NCBI RefSeq assembly: GCF_002878395.1
Contig: NC_061111.1
Coordinates: forward strand, 30,803,196 to 30,867,195
DNA length: 64,000 nucleotides
Reading direction: 5' to 3'
Source: Capsicum annuum
Taxonomy: Eukaryota; Streptophyta; Magnoliopsida; Solanales; Solanaceae
Below are positions 19,481 through 29,789 of this stretch, piece after piece. The notes beneath the pieces were generated by a model that was not told where the DNA came from, made no database searches, and saw only the letters and a program-made list of their open reading frames with translations. A program made the position numbers and the translations under genes. How positions within the stretch are numbered: position 1 is the stretch's first letter; every line of letters begins with the position of its first letter.

Positions 19481-20217
19481 TATTGGGTCATGAGCCTTTG
19501 TCCCTTCCTATGTGGATAAAATGAAGGCCAATTTGGACCAACCCAATTTTGCCCATAGGCCCATTACTATGAGACATATATATTGATCTTTTTAGGTCTT
19601 ATTCACCATCACAAAAAGAGAGTTTTCAGTAGCCAAAGAGAGAAAAACAAAGCTGATTTTCGCACCTAAATTTCAGCCACAACTGTCAACTTCAAATTGC
19701 GATTCCTGCTTCGTTTCTTGTCCGATTGAGCTGATTTTTGGTCTTCTTTTTCCTCTAATCTCAATATTTCATTAGGAACTGACGGAGCTTGATTTGGTAT
19801 CTTGTAGCTCCTGTTCTTCATTCCCGAACAGTAGCTGCATTTTTGGTGATTTCACTCCTTTATTTCTCTAGTGTTTGGTGCTGTGGTTTATGTATTGTTT
19901 CTTGTTGTTTGACACTTGTATGGTGGGAATTTTGGATGACAATATTTTAACTCATTGGTGATTATAGTGGAGGTTTGGTCCCGTAATTTTTTACTCTTCA
20001 CACCGAAGAGTTTTCCACATAAATTTGGTGTCTTGTGTGATTGTCCTTGTTCTTTCCCTATCGTATTTGTGTGGTAATTCATTTGCTACCATATTACTTT
20101 TTTTTGCTTGGTTTGCTTGTCTCCTCTTGGTTCAAGTTGAAAGGGAAAGTTTAGTTTTGGGAATTTTCCGCTGCTACCCTGTCGGGCTCTTTGATTGTGT
20201 GCCCGTCTTTCCTAACA
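19481..20217 (+). repeat. 3' LTR of element 3
   Basis: 737 bp from TATTGGGTCATG (the terminal TG is now TA) to CTTTCCTAACA. It is followed by ATTTG, the right target duplication (20,218-20,222). Confidence 0.93.
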
Positions 20218-20222
20218 ATTTG

Positions 20223-20984
20223 AACGATTGAGTAATGATATAAGCATAATTGACGTTTATGTTACAAATAAAAGAAATATAAATATGACTTTATTCTTGA
20301 TGAATTTTAAATAGTTGAGTCACTTTGTGAGTAATTGATTCTTCTTGTACAGGCTAAATAAGATTGTTGAAAATGCCTAAATAGAATCTAATTAAAATGT
20401 TCATCGATTGATGCTTTTAAAAAAACAGGTAAACTTTAGGGTTTATTATAAAATTACTCAAAAGGTGATCAAGCTACTAGTCTAGTTGCATGAAACTCAT
20501 CAGACTATTATTTCTAACAAACAAAATCGATTACTCAATTTTAACTGAATAATACGGGATATAAATTTGGTAAAAAGTCGACCAAATGCTCTAGTTGAGT
20601 TTGAGGGTCTATTAGAAACAATTTTTCTATATAAATAAGATAGGAATAATGTTTGTGTGTCCACCATCCTCTCTAGACTGCTCACTTCTAAAATTACATC
20701 GAATATGTCGTTATTTTTATGTCAGAGTTTACATTATTACAATCCTAAAGTAACTCATAGAGTTTGATTAATCATTAATTTGTTAGGAGTATCATATAAT
20801 CGTAGCTATGACCTTGGTCATTGCAGATCATGGAATTATTTTATAATCAACAAATTAATGGAATTATTGTTAAGAAGTAAAATATCCAACCTGTACAATG
20901 CTCAATCCAGAGAGGATTTAGTTCACCTCCAGTGCATAATCTCTCCATTAATTTGACATTCTGCTGGGTTTCAAGTGAATATAT
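20223..20984. other. AT-rich spacer
   Basis: No open frame beyond 61 codons and no family match. Stops are dense on both strands. The stretch may be old intergenic DNA that received element 3 on its left. Confidence 0.4.
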
Positions 20985-22138
20985 ATATATTACTCTTCTT
21001 AATAATAAAGGGTAAACATGCAACTATTCGATATGCCTGCTTCAGCTGCTTCAATCGTAATATTATATGTATTAAAAAACTAATGATATTTAATTAAAAA
21101 GAGAAATAAAGTGATAAGTTGGAAAAAGATAAAATAAAAATAAAACAATAAATTAACACTTGATGTTGTGTGCTACCTTCTTCAGCTACTTCAATCGTAA
21201 TTTTACTATATCACCCCTAATTAATTATTATAAGTCATTTAAGTATTAATAAATTAATAATATTTAATAAAAAATAAATTAGATATAAAATGATAGATTA
21301 ACTTGTGATATTTTAAATTAATTTGATGTCTTATATGAGACTCATTTAAATTTTATTCACAAATATATTTTATAATAATTTTGTCTTATCACTTTTAATT
21401 AATTAATTAATTATTATAAGTCATTTAAGTATTAATAAATTAATAATATTTAATAAAAAATTAAATTAGACATAAAATGATAAATTAACTCGTGAGATTT
21501 TAAATTAATTTGATGTCTTATATGAGACTCATTTAAATTTTATTCACAAGTAATTTTATAATAATTTTGTCTTATCACTTTTAATTAATTGTTGTAAGTT
21601 ATTTAAGACATGTCTACTTTGTTGTTTCAATCATAATTTTATTATATCACCCTAATTAATTTTTATCGTCATCTAAGCATTAAAAAATTAATAATATTTC
21701 TTATAAAACAAAAAATACACATAAAATGATATGTCAACATAAAATATTTATTTGACTATCGAAATTATATTAGTGGCACAAAAATTATGATGAAACAGAG
21801 GAAGACATAAAGTAACATATATTACTTAAAAATGAGAAGACACGTAAACTGGGACTGAGAGAGTATTAATATTTTATTGAAAAATTATGCTAAAAGCATT
21901 ATGAATCACATATTTTACAACTTAAAAATATAAAAGATATAAAATATTCAATTGACATGCTCAAACTTATATTAGTGTCATTTAAATTGAAATAGAAGAA
22001 AAAGTATTATAAATCACATTAATTAAAAATTTAAATTATTTTAATGATTGATTATCTAAATTATATTTGTGTCACCCAAATTAAGATAAAAAATAATATA
22101 TATTGGGTTCGTGCTGAGCACGGACCTTTAATATCAAG
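20985..22138 (+). mobile_element. Candidate non-autonomous Helitron
   Basis: The right end has a near-perfect hairpin, GGTTCGTGCT-G-AGCACGGACC (22,106-22,126), followed after four bases by ATATCAAGT. Helitrons end with such a hairpin about ten bases before CTRR; here CTAG would have become CAAG (22,135-22,138). The upstream AT-rich tail (TGTGTCACCCAAATTAAGATA) looks like Solanaceae elements with the GCACGGGC-type hairpin. The left end is set at the TA run near 20,985 only because the repeat-rich body begins there. No Rep/helicase coding is present. Confidence 0.42.
21040..21780 (+). repeat. Degenerate tandem repeats of about 180 bp
   Basis: The block TTAATTATTATAAGTCATTT...TATGAGACTCATTT...TTTTGTCTTATCAC at 21,221-21,402 is repeated almost exactly at 21,403-21,585. 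Weaker copies with CTGCTTCAATCGTAAT and TTGTTTCAATCATAAT lie at about 21,040-21,220 and 21,590-21,720. The blocks are part of the candidate Helitron body. Confidence 0.65.
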
Positions 22139-22159
22139 TATATATATATATATATATTT
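22138..22159. repeat. TA microsatellite
   Basis: About ten TA units just beyond the candidate Helitron end; AT-rich insertion sites are usual for Helitrons. Confidence 0.7.
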
Positions 22160-22345
22160 TCTGGAAAGAGATGGTTGGAAAAATGAAAGGATTTGGCAAA
22201 GAGGACAGGAAAAAATTAAAGAAAATCGTTTGCTAAGTTTAAATTATTTTACTTAACTAATCTAACCCTGCACTTCAGGAGAGCCGATTACTACATTATT
22301 AAATGCCATCATGTCTTCCACGATATAAAGAGAGTGTGTATATAT

Positions 22346-22655
22346 TGAAGAATCTAATTAAACACATAATTTATAGAATTATTGAATTTATTTCACTAGT
22401 TTAATAGTGTAATCACATGTATAAAATACAAACTACGTTGAAAGTTTACAATTATTTTTCCAACACTTTTTGGACGAAAAATCTTCAAAGAATATTCCAC
22501 AGGAACTTGAGAGAGAAGGAGAGAGTTTTCTTTCCGTTTTTATTTTTCTATAAAGGGAAGAAAAGTGACATTTATCTTCAAAAGAAACTCTTTTATAAAT
22601 TCAACAGGATACAACTTTTCAAATAACTGTCTCTTCTTTTTTTCTTATTAATAAC
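22346..22655 (-). repeat. 3' LTR of element 4 (left)
   Basis: Matches 28,939-29,205 in order: TGAAGAATC at the inner 3' end, TTATAGTGTAATCACATG-type phrase, GAGAGAAGGAGAG, TTTCCGTT, AGAAACTCTTTTATAAAT and CTTATTAATAA. The 69-codon frame at 22,417-22,626 is only the LTR read on the wrong strand. U3 beyond 22,655 no longer aligns. Confidence 0.65.
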
Positions 22656-22659
22656 TTTT

Positions 22660-23062
22660 CAATCTCAATGTGATATGCTTTTCTAAAAATGTCCCACTAG
22701 ACCGAATCAATCATGATCTCTTGGCAGCATAATAAGATAGCAAACACCAAATTAAATCTTAAAACACTGATTAAAGTCATGAGGGTATAATGTGAAAAAT
22801 AACTTATAATTTTTAAGGCTTCACATGATAGCAAGTAGAGACTACACTTGTATCGCCCTTATGATTCACTTTATGCATACGTGGTATGACACATGTGTCA
22901 TAGTATTGACTCCATTTTCATAGAGAGCATGTCTTTTATAAAGTAAATATTGTGCAAATGATACTTTAGACAACTAATGTCTAACTTTAAGTTCACAAAT
23001 CTACTCAATCGTTTTATTCTTTAGATTCACATTTGGCATTAGAAACAACCTAAATCATTTTA
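22660..23062. other. Noncoding stretch left of the MULE
   Basis: Sequence between the left LTR of element 4 and the MULE. It is probably 3' noncoding or U3 sequence of element 4. No open frame, repeat or RNA gene was recognised. Confidence 0.4.
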
Positions 23063-23071
23063 AATTACATA
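23063..23071. other. Left 9-bp target duplication of the MULE
   Basis: AATTACATA, found again exactly at 24,203-24,211. Confidence 0.85.
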
Positions 23072-24202
23072 GGAAAAAGGGTCAAATATACCCCTCTTAC
23101 TTTGATTAATTGTTTAACTTTACCCTTCGTTATACTATGAGGCTAAATATGCTCCTACTGTTAGCAAACTTCACAAATATGCTCCCTAGTTTAACAGATT
23201 TTTTCATATAGACTGAATTTCCCCAATTCATATAACATTCTCTAATTTTCTATTTAATTCGACCTTGACCCGTTAAATTAATTTAATTCACATCCACTAA
23301 ACCTCCCAAACTCATCTTCTTCAACTTCCAGAAGTTAAGACAATGGACACATGAATGTTGGAATGATTGAGACAATCAAAGTTGGAACTTGGAACCATGT
23401 AGATTTACATCTTTAAAACATTTACATACACACTGATCCATCTATCAAAATTGCACCATTAATGAGTGTTTTAAGATATTGATTTATTCTGACGAAGAGA
23501 ACTCAACATTTGTCGCCGACGCTTATTCCCATTCCTCGTCGATCACTTGCTCATGCTTTACATAATGACCATTAAATTTTGCTCTTATATATCTCCCATT
23601 ATTGTTTACATTCGTTTAATCATTCTTATATTTTTTTTAGAAGATATTAATTTAGAAATTATCGAGAAAATGAGTATTTTAGTTATCTTCAAGACATATA
23701 ATGTTAGACAAGAAGACTTGATGGAACATGAGGTGAGATTTGAGAAATTTAAAGTTGGATCAAAATTTTATGTTTTTACAAGAAAACATTCTTTAAAGGT
23801 TATTACAGATAGAAAGTTAGAAAAAAAACTTGTGATTGTTGTTGATGGAAAAAATATGTTTACAAATTACAAGGAAATTTTCGTCAGATTGCTTGAACCC
23901 TTTGATGAAAATGATAGATTTCATTAGAGAAAATGAGATGAGAAAATTAGTTCTGGATTTAATTAGTAGTGTGTTAAGGTTAATTTTAAAGAGAAAACGG
24001 ATAACTTAAAGTGAAATGAAGGAAAATTCAGTCAATTTGGAAAGTTTTGTTAAAATAGAGGGCATGCTTGTGAAGTTTGCTAGCACCAGGGGTATATTTG
24101 ACCCCATAGTATAACGGCAGAGGCATATTTAGCTTGATAGTATAACGAAGGGCAAAATTAAACAATTAATCAAAGTAGACGGTTATATTTGACTCTTCTT
24201 CC
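23072..24202. mobile_element. Non-autonomous Mutator-like element (MULE), 1,131 bp
   Basis: Bounded by 9-bp duplications AATTACATA. The left end starts GGAAAAAGGGTCAAATATA and the right end, read on the other strand, GGAAGAAGAGTCAAATATA. The inverted similarity continues for more than 100 bases (TACTTTGATTAATTGTTTAA, CCCTTCGTTATACTAT, CTAAATATGC, TTAGCAAACTTCAC). Nine-base duplications with long termini are the mark of Mutator-type elements. There is no transposase, so it must have been moved by a relative. The middle (about 23,200-24,050) is unrelated to the termini and includes a 126-codon open frame, as in Pack-MULEs that carry host gene pieces. Confidence 0.85.
23547..23927 (+). CDS. Unassigned 126-codon open frame inside the MULE
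   Basis: Open from 23,547 to a stop at 23,925-23,927. The listed start is TTG; ATG codons occur from 23,553. The first about 40 residues are hydrophobic (a run of Ile, Leu and Phe), then the product is polar: DINLEIIEKMSILVIFKTYN, RQEDLMEHEVRFEKFKVG, KFYVFTRKHSLKVI, RKLEKKLVIVVDGKN and RLLEPFDENDRFH. I recognise no family. The composition (many Lys, Glu, Phe) is more protein-like than the surrounding frames, and no repeat explains it. It may be a captured exon piece, or chance in AT-rich DNA. No promoter or splice site was identified. Confidence 0.3.
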   Translation: MLMLYIMTIKFCSYISPIIVYIRLIILIFFLEDINLEIIEKMSILVIFKTYNVRQEDLMEHEVRFEKFKVGSKFYVFTRKHSLKVITDRKLEKKLVIVVDGKNMFTNYKEIFVRLLEPFDENDRFH

Positions 24203-24211
24203 AATTACATA

Positions 24212-24573
24212 TGGTTAAACACAATTTTACAAACGATATTCTAATTATAAACTTTCATCTCTCTTTTAGCATCACTTCTGACAATAATAAGTTTATAGCT
24301 GTCTCATCTCCATTACTTGTCACTTGACATTAAAGGAGATTGCCTATGTGAATAAGATAATTTTTTTATTTGTTTGACATATTTTTTATCCTAAAAAATT
24401 TATGTACACCACATAAAAATAATATGTGTATATGAATTAACAAGATGAAAAATTAGGCATTAATCAATATTAATCTCAATAATGTGAATTTACATGAATA
24501 TGATTGGATAAAATAAAAATAAATACATCAACATCTACATAAATTCAATGACTTTACATGTATTTCATAAACA
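24212..24573. other. Noncoding stretch right of the MULE
   Basis: AT-rich 3' noncoding sequence of element 4 between the MULE and the end of RNase H. No features seen. Confidence 0.4.
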
Positions 24574-25005
24574 TCACATGCTATGAATTTTGTTAAGAGG
24601 TCTGCTAGAAATGTATTTCATGTTCACCTTCTTTTGTACAATCATGTCCCTTACAAAATTATACTTTATATCAATATGTTTCATTTTTGCAAGGTATTTT
24701 GGATCCTTTGTGTAGGCTATAGAAACTTGACTATCCCAATTAACTGTGATAGGTTCAACAATATTGTTATACACACCCAAGTGGATCAAGAAATGTTTAA
24801 TCCAAACAACTTCTTACACAATAGATGAAAGTGCTATAAATTCAGCTTTCATCATAAATAAGATTATACATGACTGCTTTTTGCTACTCCATAATATGGC
24901 GTCATTATTAAGCCATAATGTATATTCGGAGGTGGACTTTATCTCATTTAAATCTCCTCCCATCAATATCAGTGTAGCTTTTGTGTTGCTGATTATTTCC
25001 TTCAT
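24574..25005 (-). pseudogene. RNase H remnant of element 4
   Basis: Reads GGDLNEIKSTSEYTLWLNNDAILWSSKKQSC, KAEFIALSSIVEVVWIK-like text, then VNWDSQVSIAYTKDPKYLAKMKHIDIKYNFVRD and ISSRPLNKIHSM. This is the usual copia RNase H C-terminal half with tag residues in order. One stop lies between 24,814 and 24,789, joining the two open pieces. Confidence 0.8.
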
Positions 25006-25396
25006 AGCATAAGAAATAATCGATTATGCCTTTGAGATACCTTCATATTCTTTTAACTTCTTCTCAATATTGCGGTCTTAGATCAAATTGATATCTACTA
25101 ACTCAACAACATAACATATATCAAGTCTAATACACATTATAGCATGCATTAGACTTTCAATTGCGTTGACATAAGGAACTTTCTTATTTATTTCTTATTT
25201 TGTGGAGTTTGAGGGAAAATCCTTTGATTTAAAGCTTCACTTTTAGAAACTAGAGTGTCTATGAGTTTTCAATCTTGCATATTAAAGTGTTCAAGAACTT
25301 TCTAAATGTAAAATTCTTTTAAAAAAGACAACAATCTTTTTGAATGATCTTTTAAAATCTTAACTCCTAGAATGTATGATGATTAAGCCATATCTT

Positions 25397-25906
25397 TCAT
25401 CTCAAAATTAGATGATAACCATTTTTTATTTCTTTTACATACTCAATGTCACTTGCAGCTATAAGTTCATCGTCTACATACAATGATAAGATCACAAATT
25501 TATCTTTGAATCTTTTGATGCATACACAATCGGGCTTTCGTTTAGTCTGTAACTTATATGGTGTAGTTGTAACTAATTTAAAAGGGACACGGTTAAGTAC
25601 AAACGCATCAGCGAGCAATGCATCACCCTGATAGGTGATTGACAGTTTTTCTTGTGCCATCATCGACCTAACCACTTCTAATAAGGTTCTATTTCGTCGT
25701 TCCACAACACCATTTTACTGTGGAGTGTAAGGAGTAGTTAGTTGTCTTTGAATTTTCTTTTCATCAAACAATCGTATGAAATCATCAGACAAATACTCTC
25801 TTCTTTGATCGATTCTTTGAGCTTTAATTTTACTATGTAGTTGATTCTCAACTAAGTTCAAAAACTTAATGAAGCAATTCAAAGCTTCAGATTTGTGAGA
25901 AATCAA
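25397..25906 (-). pseudogene. Integrase fused in frame to RT core by deletion, element 4
   Basis: Integrase part: AQRIDQRREYLSDDF (second Asp region), then TTPYTPQ, a stop at 25,715, and GVVERRNRTLLEVVRSMMAQEKL with the catalytic Glu, followed by VLNRVPFK. At about 25,540 the text TPYKLQTKRKPD, from the integrase end, continues straight into CVCIKRFKDKFVILSLYVDDELIAASD, which is RT including the YVDD site at 25,469-25,480. The integrase C-terminus and the first half of RT are missing without loss of frame. Confidence 0.8.
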
Positions 25907-26600
25907 ATATACATAACCGAATCGATAAAATCATCAATAAAAATGATGAAGTAAATAACACCATGTCTTGCCCTTATATTTATTGGACCACAAATGTCAG
26001 AATGAATTTATCACAATGGAGTATCAGCTCTCGTGCCTTTCCCAAATTGTTTTACTTACAGTTTTTTGGCTAGGCAAGATTCACAAGTAGACAATTCTAC
26101 TTTATCTATTGTGCCAAACAACCCTTCTTTACCTAAGTGATTCATTCTTTATTGACCGATATGGCAAGCCTAGCATGCTGTAAATTTACATCATTCTCAC
26201 GATTAGAAGTTGACATAAATAAAAAAAATAATTTAATTATTGAAACTTTGAATAACATCCAAGACAAATAATCGATCATAAGAATAACTAATGTCACATT
26301 TTGTCTTGGAAAAATAAAAATTCATACCATGTTCATGAAAAAAAATTAAATTCTAACTTAATCAACACTCTCATGGAGAAAAAATTGACGTATTGTTGGG
26401 ATAAATAGTACATCATGTAGGCATAAAGTTTGAGCACCATGCATTTCCAGTTTGTCGGTACCAATACCTTTGACCTCCTATTTAGAGTTATTTCCTATGT
26501 ACACCCATTTGGATCCTTGTGTAATTTGTCAAAAATCTTAAAAGCATCTCTATTTGTCGTTGTGTGCTCGATGGATGCTGGGTCTATAATCTACATAGAA
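25907..26600 (-). pseudogene. Integrase N-terminal and protease scraps of element 4
   Basis: Short pieces suggest the integrase first Asp region (about 25,920-25,990) and the zinc finger (about 26,050-26,170). A possible protease site VDxxxSIH lies at about 26,560-26,600. Each is broken by stops or frame changes; domain borders are approximate. Confidence 0.45.
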
Positions 26601-27522
26601 AATGATTCAGTTTAAAAGGAAGAACAAGAAACATTTACATCACTATGCAAATTATTAATAACGTCATGTACCTTTTTAGGCTTAGGACAATCACGAGTAA
26701 ATTATCCCTTATTCTCACAATTGTAGAGCTTGAGCTTAGCCATGTTTACCTTTTTATTTTATTTTTTCCTTTGAAGAAAAAATATTTTCCTCTCCTTCTT
26801 AATTATTTAGGCTTCTTTAAAACATTTTCTTTCCCCTTCTTTGAGAAAATTCACCACGCTTGCGTCTGTTACCATGTCCATATTTTGAATCTGAACTAGT
26901 CGCAGAAATTGTCTACTCCAAGGTTCTCTTCCTCGAGTTCTAAATGATGCTTAATATCTTTCATAGTTTTGATGCTAATATTGTGGGTTAAGTACATTTT
27001 CATATTTTTTTTCTTTGGGATAAAGATAGAATTACAGCTTGGAATTATTTCTCTTCAGTCAACACATGACTGGCATCTTTCAGTTTATTTACATATTTGA
27101 CATATGGCGCCAATGCTTACATATAGTATGATCAAGACGTTTCTTATAATTATCAAACTTAATAGTAAGATTCCTTAACTTAGCAACTGATGTATGACCA
27201 AATTTTCTTTTAATGCAGACCACATATCCTTAACATTATTATACTTTTGAAATTCTCTTATGATATCATTATCCATGCTGCTCAGCAACGTTGTGCGAGC
27301 AAGAAAATTCTTCCTTTTTCAAGCTTGATATGCCTCAAGATCTTTCACATGTTGAGGTGTATCACCATTTTTAAGAAGTGTCATTGACACGTTAAGAGCT
27401 TCAAGAGCTTCTTGCTTTTCCAGGACATATTGAATTTTCATGCTTCATATTTCATAGTTATCACCGTTAAGCTTATCACCTTTATTAATTTCGAAGATAA
27501 TATCTTTTGCAGTAGTTGACAT
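26601..27522 (-). pseudogene. Gag of element 4
   Basis: ATG at 27,520-27,522 gives MSTTAKDIIFEINKGDKLNG, then DNYEI, a stop in place of Trp, MKIQYVLEKQEALEAL, and a second stop before KRKNFLARTTLLSSMDNDI, then NNVKDMWSALKEN, a copia gag pattern. The zinc knuckle at about 26,668-26,735 is LYNCENKGxFTRDCP, with the first Cys and the His lost. Not functional. Confidence 0.75.
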
Positions 27523-28924
27523 ACTGATATAAATAATTATGAAGTATAGCGAGAAAACTAAGTAAATTATTTTAGCCTAAACTCATATACATAATAATTC
27601 TTAAAATAATCAACTATGTTAATATTTATTTCACATTAGGTTCAGATTCAAAAGTTTACTAAGTTTTTAATCATTATCCGAACTCTAATATGTCATAAAT
27701 CTAATACAATCAATCATCTAAGAATCATTTATCTTAAATCATATAAATTCAAGATTAAACAATAATAAATACTATAACATAAAAACACTCAACCAAGTAT
27801 ATAATAAATAATAAATTTAAATTCATACAAGTCATGTCACATATAGATAATTATTTTATAAAATAAATGCACATTATCATGTCAATATTTTAATGTGAAC
27901 AGAAAAAGAAAGAATAAGATCTATTCTCACGTCTCAAGACAAGTAATTTCTTTTAGGCAACCAGTGGGAATGACACATCGTCTTGTAGAGCTTCAAGTCA
28001 ATGAAATTTTTTAAAAATCTTGTATTAATGACTCGTAAGATCTCAAAATATTGAGACCTAATTTATACTAAGATTTATCGAGTAGTTTTTTTTTTTTTAA
28101 ATTATTAGGCAATGTAGACCATAAAGCCATATATTTCTTCTTTGCACTGAATAGAACCCCGACTTACACAACTTCTTGAATTAACTTGTTAATTCTCGTT
28201 ATGTGTTTCACAAGATTGTAAAATCATCATCTTGAACAATGAATTCTGACTAGAGAGTAACCAAATTGTCAATTAAAGTTTTCACCCTATCCTTCTGTTG
28301 CTTTGTGAAAACTCATTTGGGCGTCCTTATCATCACCATAATTTTATGTTACACATACAGAAAATAATTAGGACTAATCATATATACACATTGCCACTTG
28401 TTCCCAAATACCATAAGTAATTTTAAAATAAGTATATAAAACACATCTTAATAATAGTTATATAAAATAAAAATGACAACAGAAAAACTTGTCACGACTT
28501 TTTTTAATAAAATAAAACTAGCCATTTGTGAAAACAAATCATTATTTTCAAGTCTCGGTATCGTTGAGTTAGCTTTGTTCTTAAATTCAAACCACTTGTT
28601 GCAGAAGCCAATGATTAATGCACTAAAATAATCAAGTGTCAGTGAAAAACTTTTTCTTTATAACAACACTAGTAATTATTTCATTAGCAGACAAAAAAAT
28701 ACACTTTATCCTTTGTTTGAATGTAACAAGAATACAAAGTGTTTATCCTTTGTTTGAATGTAACAAGAATACAAACGTTCAAAGAGTAAAACTTTAGGCT
28801 ATTACATGTAGATGAAAAAATATCAACTATTAAGATTTTCAATAACGAGAAGACAGAAGATGATGACTACTAGCATGGTGTTTCCAACAATGAAACATAT
28901 AATCATGAAATAAGTAAAACCCTA
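27523..28924 (-). other. Long leader of element 4, no gene
   Basis: About 1.4 kb between gag and the primer site. It is AT-rich with no frame above about 60 codons. A direct repeat TTTATCCTTTGTTTGAATGTAACAAGAATACAAA-like of about 35 bases occurs twice at about 28,705-28,775 (named by position; only key words are given). Confidence 0.5.
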
Positions 28925-28937
28925 GGCTCTAATGTCA
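28925..28937 (-). other. Primer-binding site variant of element 4
   Basis: Minus strand TGACATTAGAGCC, close to TGGTATCAGAGCC, directly next to the LTR end at 28,939. Confidence 0.6.
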
Positions 28938-28938
28938 G

Positions 28939-29210
28939 TGAAGAATCAAATCAAAATCATGATTTTCAGGATCATTGAATTTATTGACTAATCTTATAGT
29001 GTAATCACATGCACAAAACACGAGAAGAAGTCTTTAAAGAATCTTCTACAGGAACCGGAGAGAGAAGGAGAGATTTTTCTTTCCGTTCTTATTTTTCTAG
29101 AAAGAGAAGAAAAGTGTCGTTTCTCTTCAGAAGAAACTCTTTTATAAATCCAAAAGCACACAACTTTTTAAATAGTAGTGTCTCTTTTTTTTCCTTATTA
29201 ATAATCAATT
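28939..29210 (-). repeat. 5' LTR of element 4 (right)
   Basis: Counterpart of 22,346-22,655. The 86-codon plus-strand frame at 29,009-29,269 is an LTR shadow. The U3 end is not defined. Confidence 0.62.
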
Positions 29211-29301
29211 TAAATATATATATAGTACTTAATTATATATATAATTCTCTAAATATGAATCCGGATTGACCCACATGGGTGGCCCAATCTAATTTCCTTT
29301 A

Positions 29302-29349
29302 TATATATATATATATATATGTATGTATATATATATATATATATATGTA
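29302..29349. repeat. TA/TG microsatellite
   Basis: Runs of TA broken by two GTATG units. Copia element 5 begins immediately after it. Confidence 0.8.
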
Positions 29350-29661
29350 TGTTATGATCATGTAAACAAAAAGGCAGAACTAAAGGAGTGAAGTGTAAAA
29401 GAATGAAGTACGGTTACGTTTGTTGCTTAGCTGAAAAAATCAGTTGTCACCGGCCAACTGTCTAGTTAGTTAGGATGATAAGTAGAGGTTAGTAGTAGAT
29501 GTCTATAAATAGTGTAACTTGAATGTATTGTAGAAATGAACTGAAGATATTTTTCATTTTAAGCTGTAGTTATGATTAGTGCAATACTTCTTTTTTTTCA
29601 TAGTTTTCATATATCTTCTTTTTCAATTGTGTGATCATCAGCGGAGATTACTTAAATTTAA
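29350..29661 (+). repeat. 5' LTR of element 5
   Basis: From TGTTATGATCATG to just before the primer site. A TATA box is seen in GTCTATAAATAGTG (about 29,500-29,513). The matching 3' LTR is not in the window, because the 3' end is replaced by TRIM sequence at 63,522. Confidence 0.65.
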
Positions 29662-29663
29662 AA

Positions 29664-29675
29664 TGGTATCAGAGC
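29664..29675 (+). other. Primer-binding site of element 5
   Basis: TGGTATCAGAGC, the exact complement of the initiator tRNA-Met end. Confidence 0.85.
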
Positions 29676-29789
29676 TTGGGCAATCAAGTTGAGACATTAA
29701 ACTCAGTCTTTGATTGTTGTTCAATTCAAAAAAAATCTTTCTATTTGAAGAGTTAGAGTTTAATGTGTTTGATTTATTTCTGTGTGAGA

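Larger units (their letters stand above)
14689..20217 (+). mobile_element. Tnt1-like Ty1/copia retrotransposon, structurally complete but dead
   Basis: The 5,529-bp element is bounded by ATTTG target duplications, has LTRs of 733 and 737 bp, a tRNA-Met primer site right after the 5' LTR and a purine tract (GGGAGGGGAAGAAT) before the 3' LTR. The polyprotein order is gag, protease, integrase, RT, RNase H. Phrases such as LYVDDML-type RT, SWQS-type RNase H and the gag WDKLE pattern place it with tobacco Tnt1 (Tork lineage). The two LTRs look roughly nine-tenths identical by eye, so insertion is old. There are three frameshifts (about 15,930, 16,615 and 17,580) and a dozen or so in-frame stops. 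Confidence 0.95.
22346..29210 (-). mobile_element. Minus-strand Ty1/copia relic (element 4) with nested MULE
   Basis: LTR-like repeats at 22,346-22,655 and 28,939-29,210 flank a minus-strand copia coding region: gag near 27,520, integrase near 25,900, RT near 25,500, RNase H 25,005-24,574. A tRNA-Met primer site variant lies at 28,925-28,937 against the right LTR. The interior is badly decayed, with stops throughout and one large deletion that fuses integrase to RT. A MULE (23,072-24,202) sits between RNase H and the left LTR. The outer ends of the LTRs are uncertain because U3 has diverged. Confidence 0.75.

Noticed and set aside
22417..22626. 69-codon frame, similar to 29,009-29,269
   Set aside because: The similarity comes from the two LTRs of element 4; the frames are on the wrong strand and not conserved as protein.
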